Shown one piece after another: positions 63,222 through 64,000 of a stretch of 64,000 nucleotides of DNA. How positions within the stretch are numbered: position 1 is the first letter of the stretch; every line of letters begins with the position of its first letter. The position numbers were made by a program, and so were the translations under genes. This DNA is from Lodderomyces elongisporus (Eukaryota; Ascomycota; Pichiomycetes; Serinales; Debaryomycetaceae): assembly GCF_030384665.1 (NCBI RefSeq), contig NC_083676.1:806001-870000 (forward strand), in the 5' to 3' direction. Below the pieces are notes generated by a model. The model saw only the letters and a list, made by a program, of their open reading frames with translations, made no database searches and was not told where the DNA came from.

Positions 63222-64000
63222 ATGTCAGGAACATCTCAGCACCTGCTTATTGCTGATTATTTGATTCTTTCCTTACCACAGTCAGCGCATGCCGAAGAAT
63301 GGTTAGAACAATCTTTAAACAATGGTAAGCAACCATTGTACAAGTTGAAAATTCCAGATTTCCAGAGTGGCACTTTGGACTCCTTGGTGCAAGAAAGCGA
63401 GGAGTTGAGCAAAATTGATCAGCAGTTGGGTGGCTCAGTTTCCAAAGTTGTGGAGATTTTGAACTCCGTGAGCGAGTCCAAGTCAAACTCAAACTCGTCA
63501 CGCACAATCCAATCGAGATCTGTTTTTGACTATGTTCAAAATTTCCAATGGAATACCTCGAAGTATCGTCTAGACAAACCAATTAGTCAGTTGGTGAAGA
63601 TTATCTCAAGTGAAGCCGTAACATTGGACAGCGATGTTCGTTCTACTTTTCAAAATTACCAAACGGCAAAATCCAATTTCTTGGCAGCTGATAGGAAGAG
63701 AAATGGGGACTTGTCAATCAAGTCGCTCCACGAGATTGTCAAGCCAGAGCAGTTTGTTTTGGACTCGGAAAACTTGGTCACCATTCTAATTGCTGTGCCA
63801 AACAATTTAGTTTCCGAGTTTAAAAACAAATATGAAACACTAACACAGTTTGTAATACCCAGATCCGCCGAGGCGATTGCAAAGGATCTGGAGTTTACCT
63901 TGTTTACAGTTACACTTTTCAAGAAGTTTCAGCAAGAGTTTATCAACAATGCACGCGAACAAAAGTGGCACCCACGTACTGATTTTGTTTACAGCGAAGA
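63222..64000 (+). CDS. VMA5: V-ATPase V1 subunit C (Vma5), 5' part
   Basis: The frame is open from ATG 63222 to the window edge, about 259 of some 390 residues. Subunit C links V1 to V0 and is released and rebound during reversible V-ATPase disassembly in response to glucose. The N-terminal LIADYLILSLPQ, the ESEELSKIDQQLGGSVSKVVEIL region, FQWNTSKYRLDKPI, AADRKRNGDLSIKSLHEIVKPE and the VTLFKKFQQEF block all match the family in order. An ACAACC repeat ends only a few bases before the start codon. Confidence 0.95.
   Translation, partial: MSGTSQHLLIADYLILSLPQSAHAEEWLEQSLNNGKQPLYKLKIPDFQSGTLDSLVQESEELSKIDQQLGGSVSKVVEILNSVSESKSNSNSSRTIQSRSVFDYVQNFQWNTSKYRLDKPISQLVKIISSEAVTLDSDVRSTFQNYQTAKSNFLAADRKRNGDLSIKSLHEIVKPEQFVLDSENLVTILIAVPNNLVSEFKNKYETLTQFVIPRSAEAIAKDLEFTLFTVTLFKKFQQEFINNAREQKWHPRTDFVYSE

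Overview
The window is nuclear DNA from a budding yeast of the CTG-Ser1 (Candida/Lodderomyces) clade. The protein set is ascomycete yeast. The rare introns have GTATGT donors and TACTAAC-like branch points. A CTG codon sits where the RSN1/CSC1 channel family usually has serine. The dense microsatellites, homopeptide runs and long low-complexity intergenic stretches resemble Lodderomyces elongisporus; that species name is an inference, not something proved here.

Layout. 1-4.7 kb: low-complexity DNA, then an STP-family zinc-finger transcription factor (minus). 4.7-17.3 kb: no intact protein gene; it holds two identical tRNA-Val(AAC) genes and, between them, a 4,529-bp Ty3/gypsy LTR retrotransposon with identical 465-bp LTRs, a 5-bp target duplication and a decayed interior. 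17.3-20.2 kb: RSN1-type CSC1/OSCA channel. 21.4-21.7 kb: tight tRNA array Arg-Phe-Arg-Phe. 22.1-28.9 kb: PFF1 (minus), HEM12, VMS1. 28.9-31.85 kb: a 2.9-kb gene-free gap between two convergent genes, with a reversal of strand composition; it is a strong candidate centromere and/or fixed replication origin. 31.85-42 kb: VPS70, a Zn(II)2Cys6 regulator with one intron, tRNA-Val(UAC), and a peroxisomal malate dehydrogenase, the protein genes all on the minus strand. 43-50.5 kb: ATG27, a methylenetetrahydrofolate reductase, and the divergent DNA-repair pair RMI1/RAD1. 51-64 kb: YVC1, HEM3, MRX10/RMD1-like, an unrecognised membrane or secreted protein, YOP1 (one intron), RRP14 (one intron) and the start of VMA5, which runs off the right edge.

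Themes. Vacuole and endomembrane functions recur (PFF1, VPS70, YVC1, VMA5, ATG27, YOP1). Two haem-pathway enzymes (HEM12, HEM3) lie 28 kb apart, and two repair factors share one promoter region. These are ordinary single genes, not an operon or cluster. The unusual parts are the candidate centromere, the structured retroelement beside a tRNA gene, and the possible polycistronic tRNA unit.
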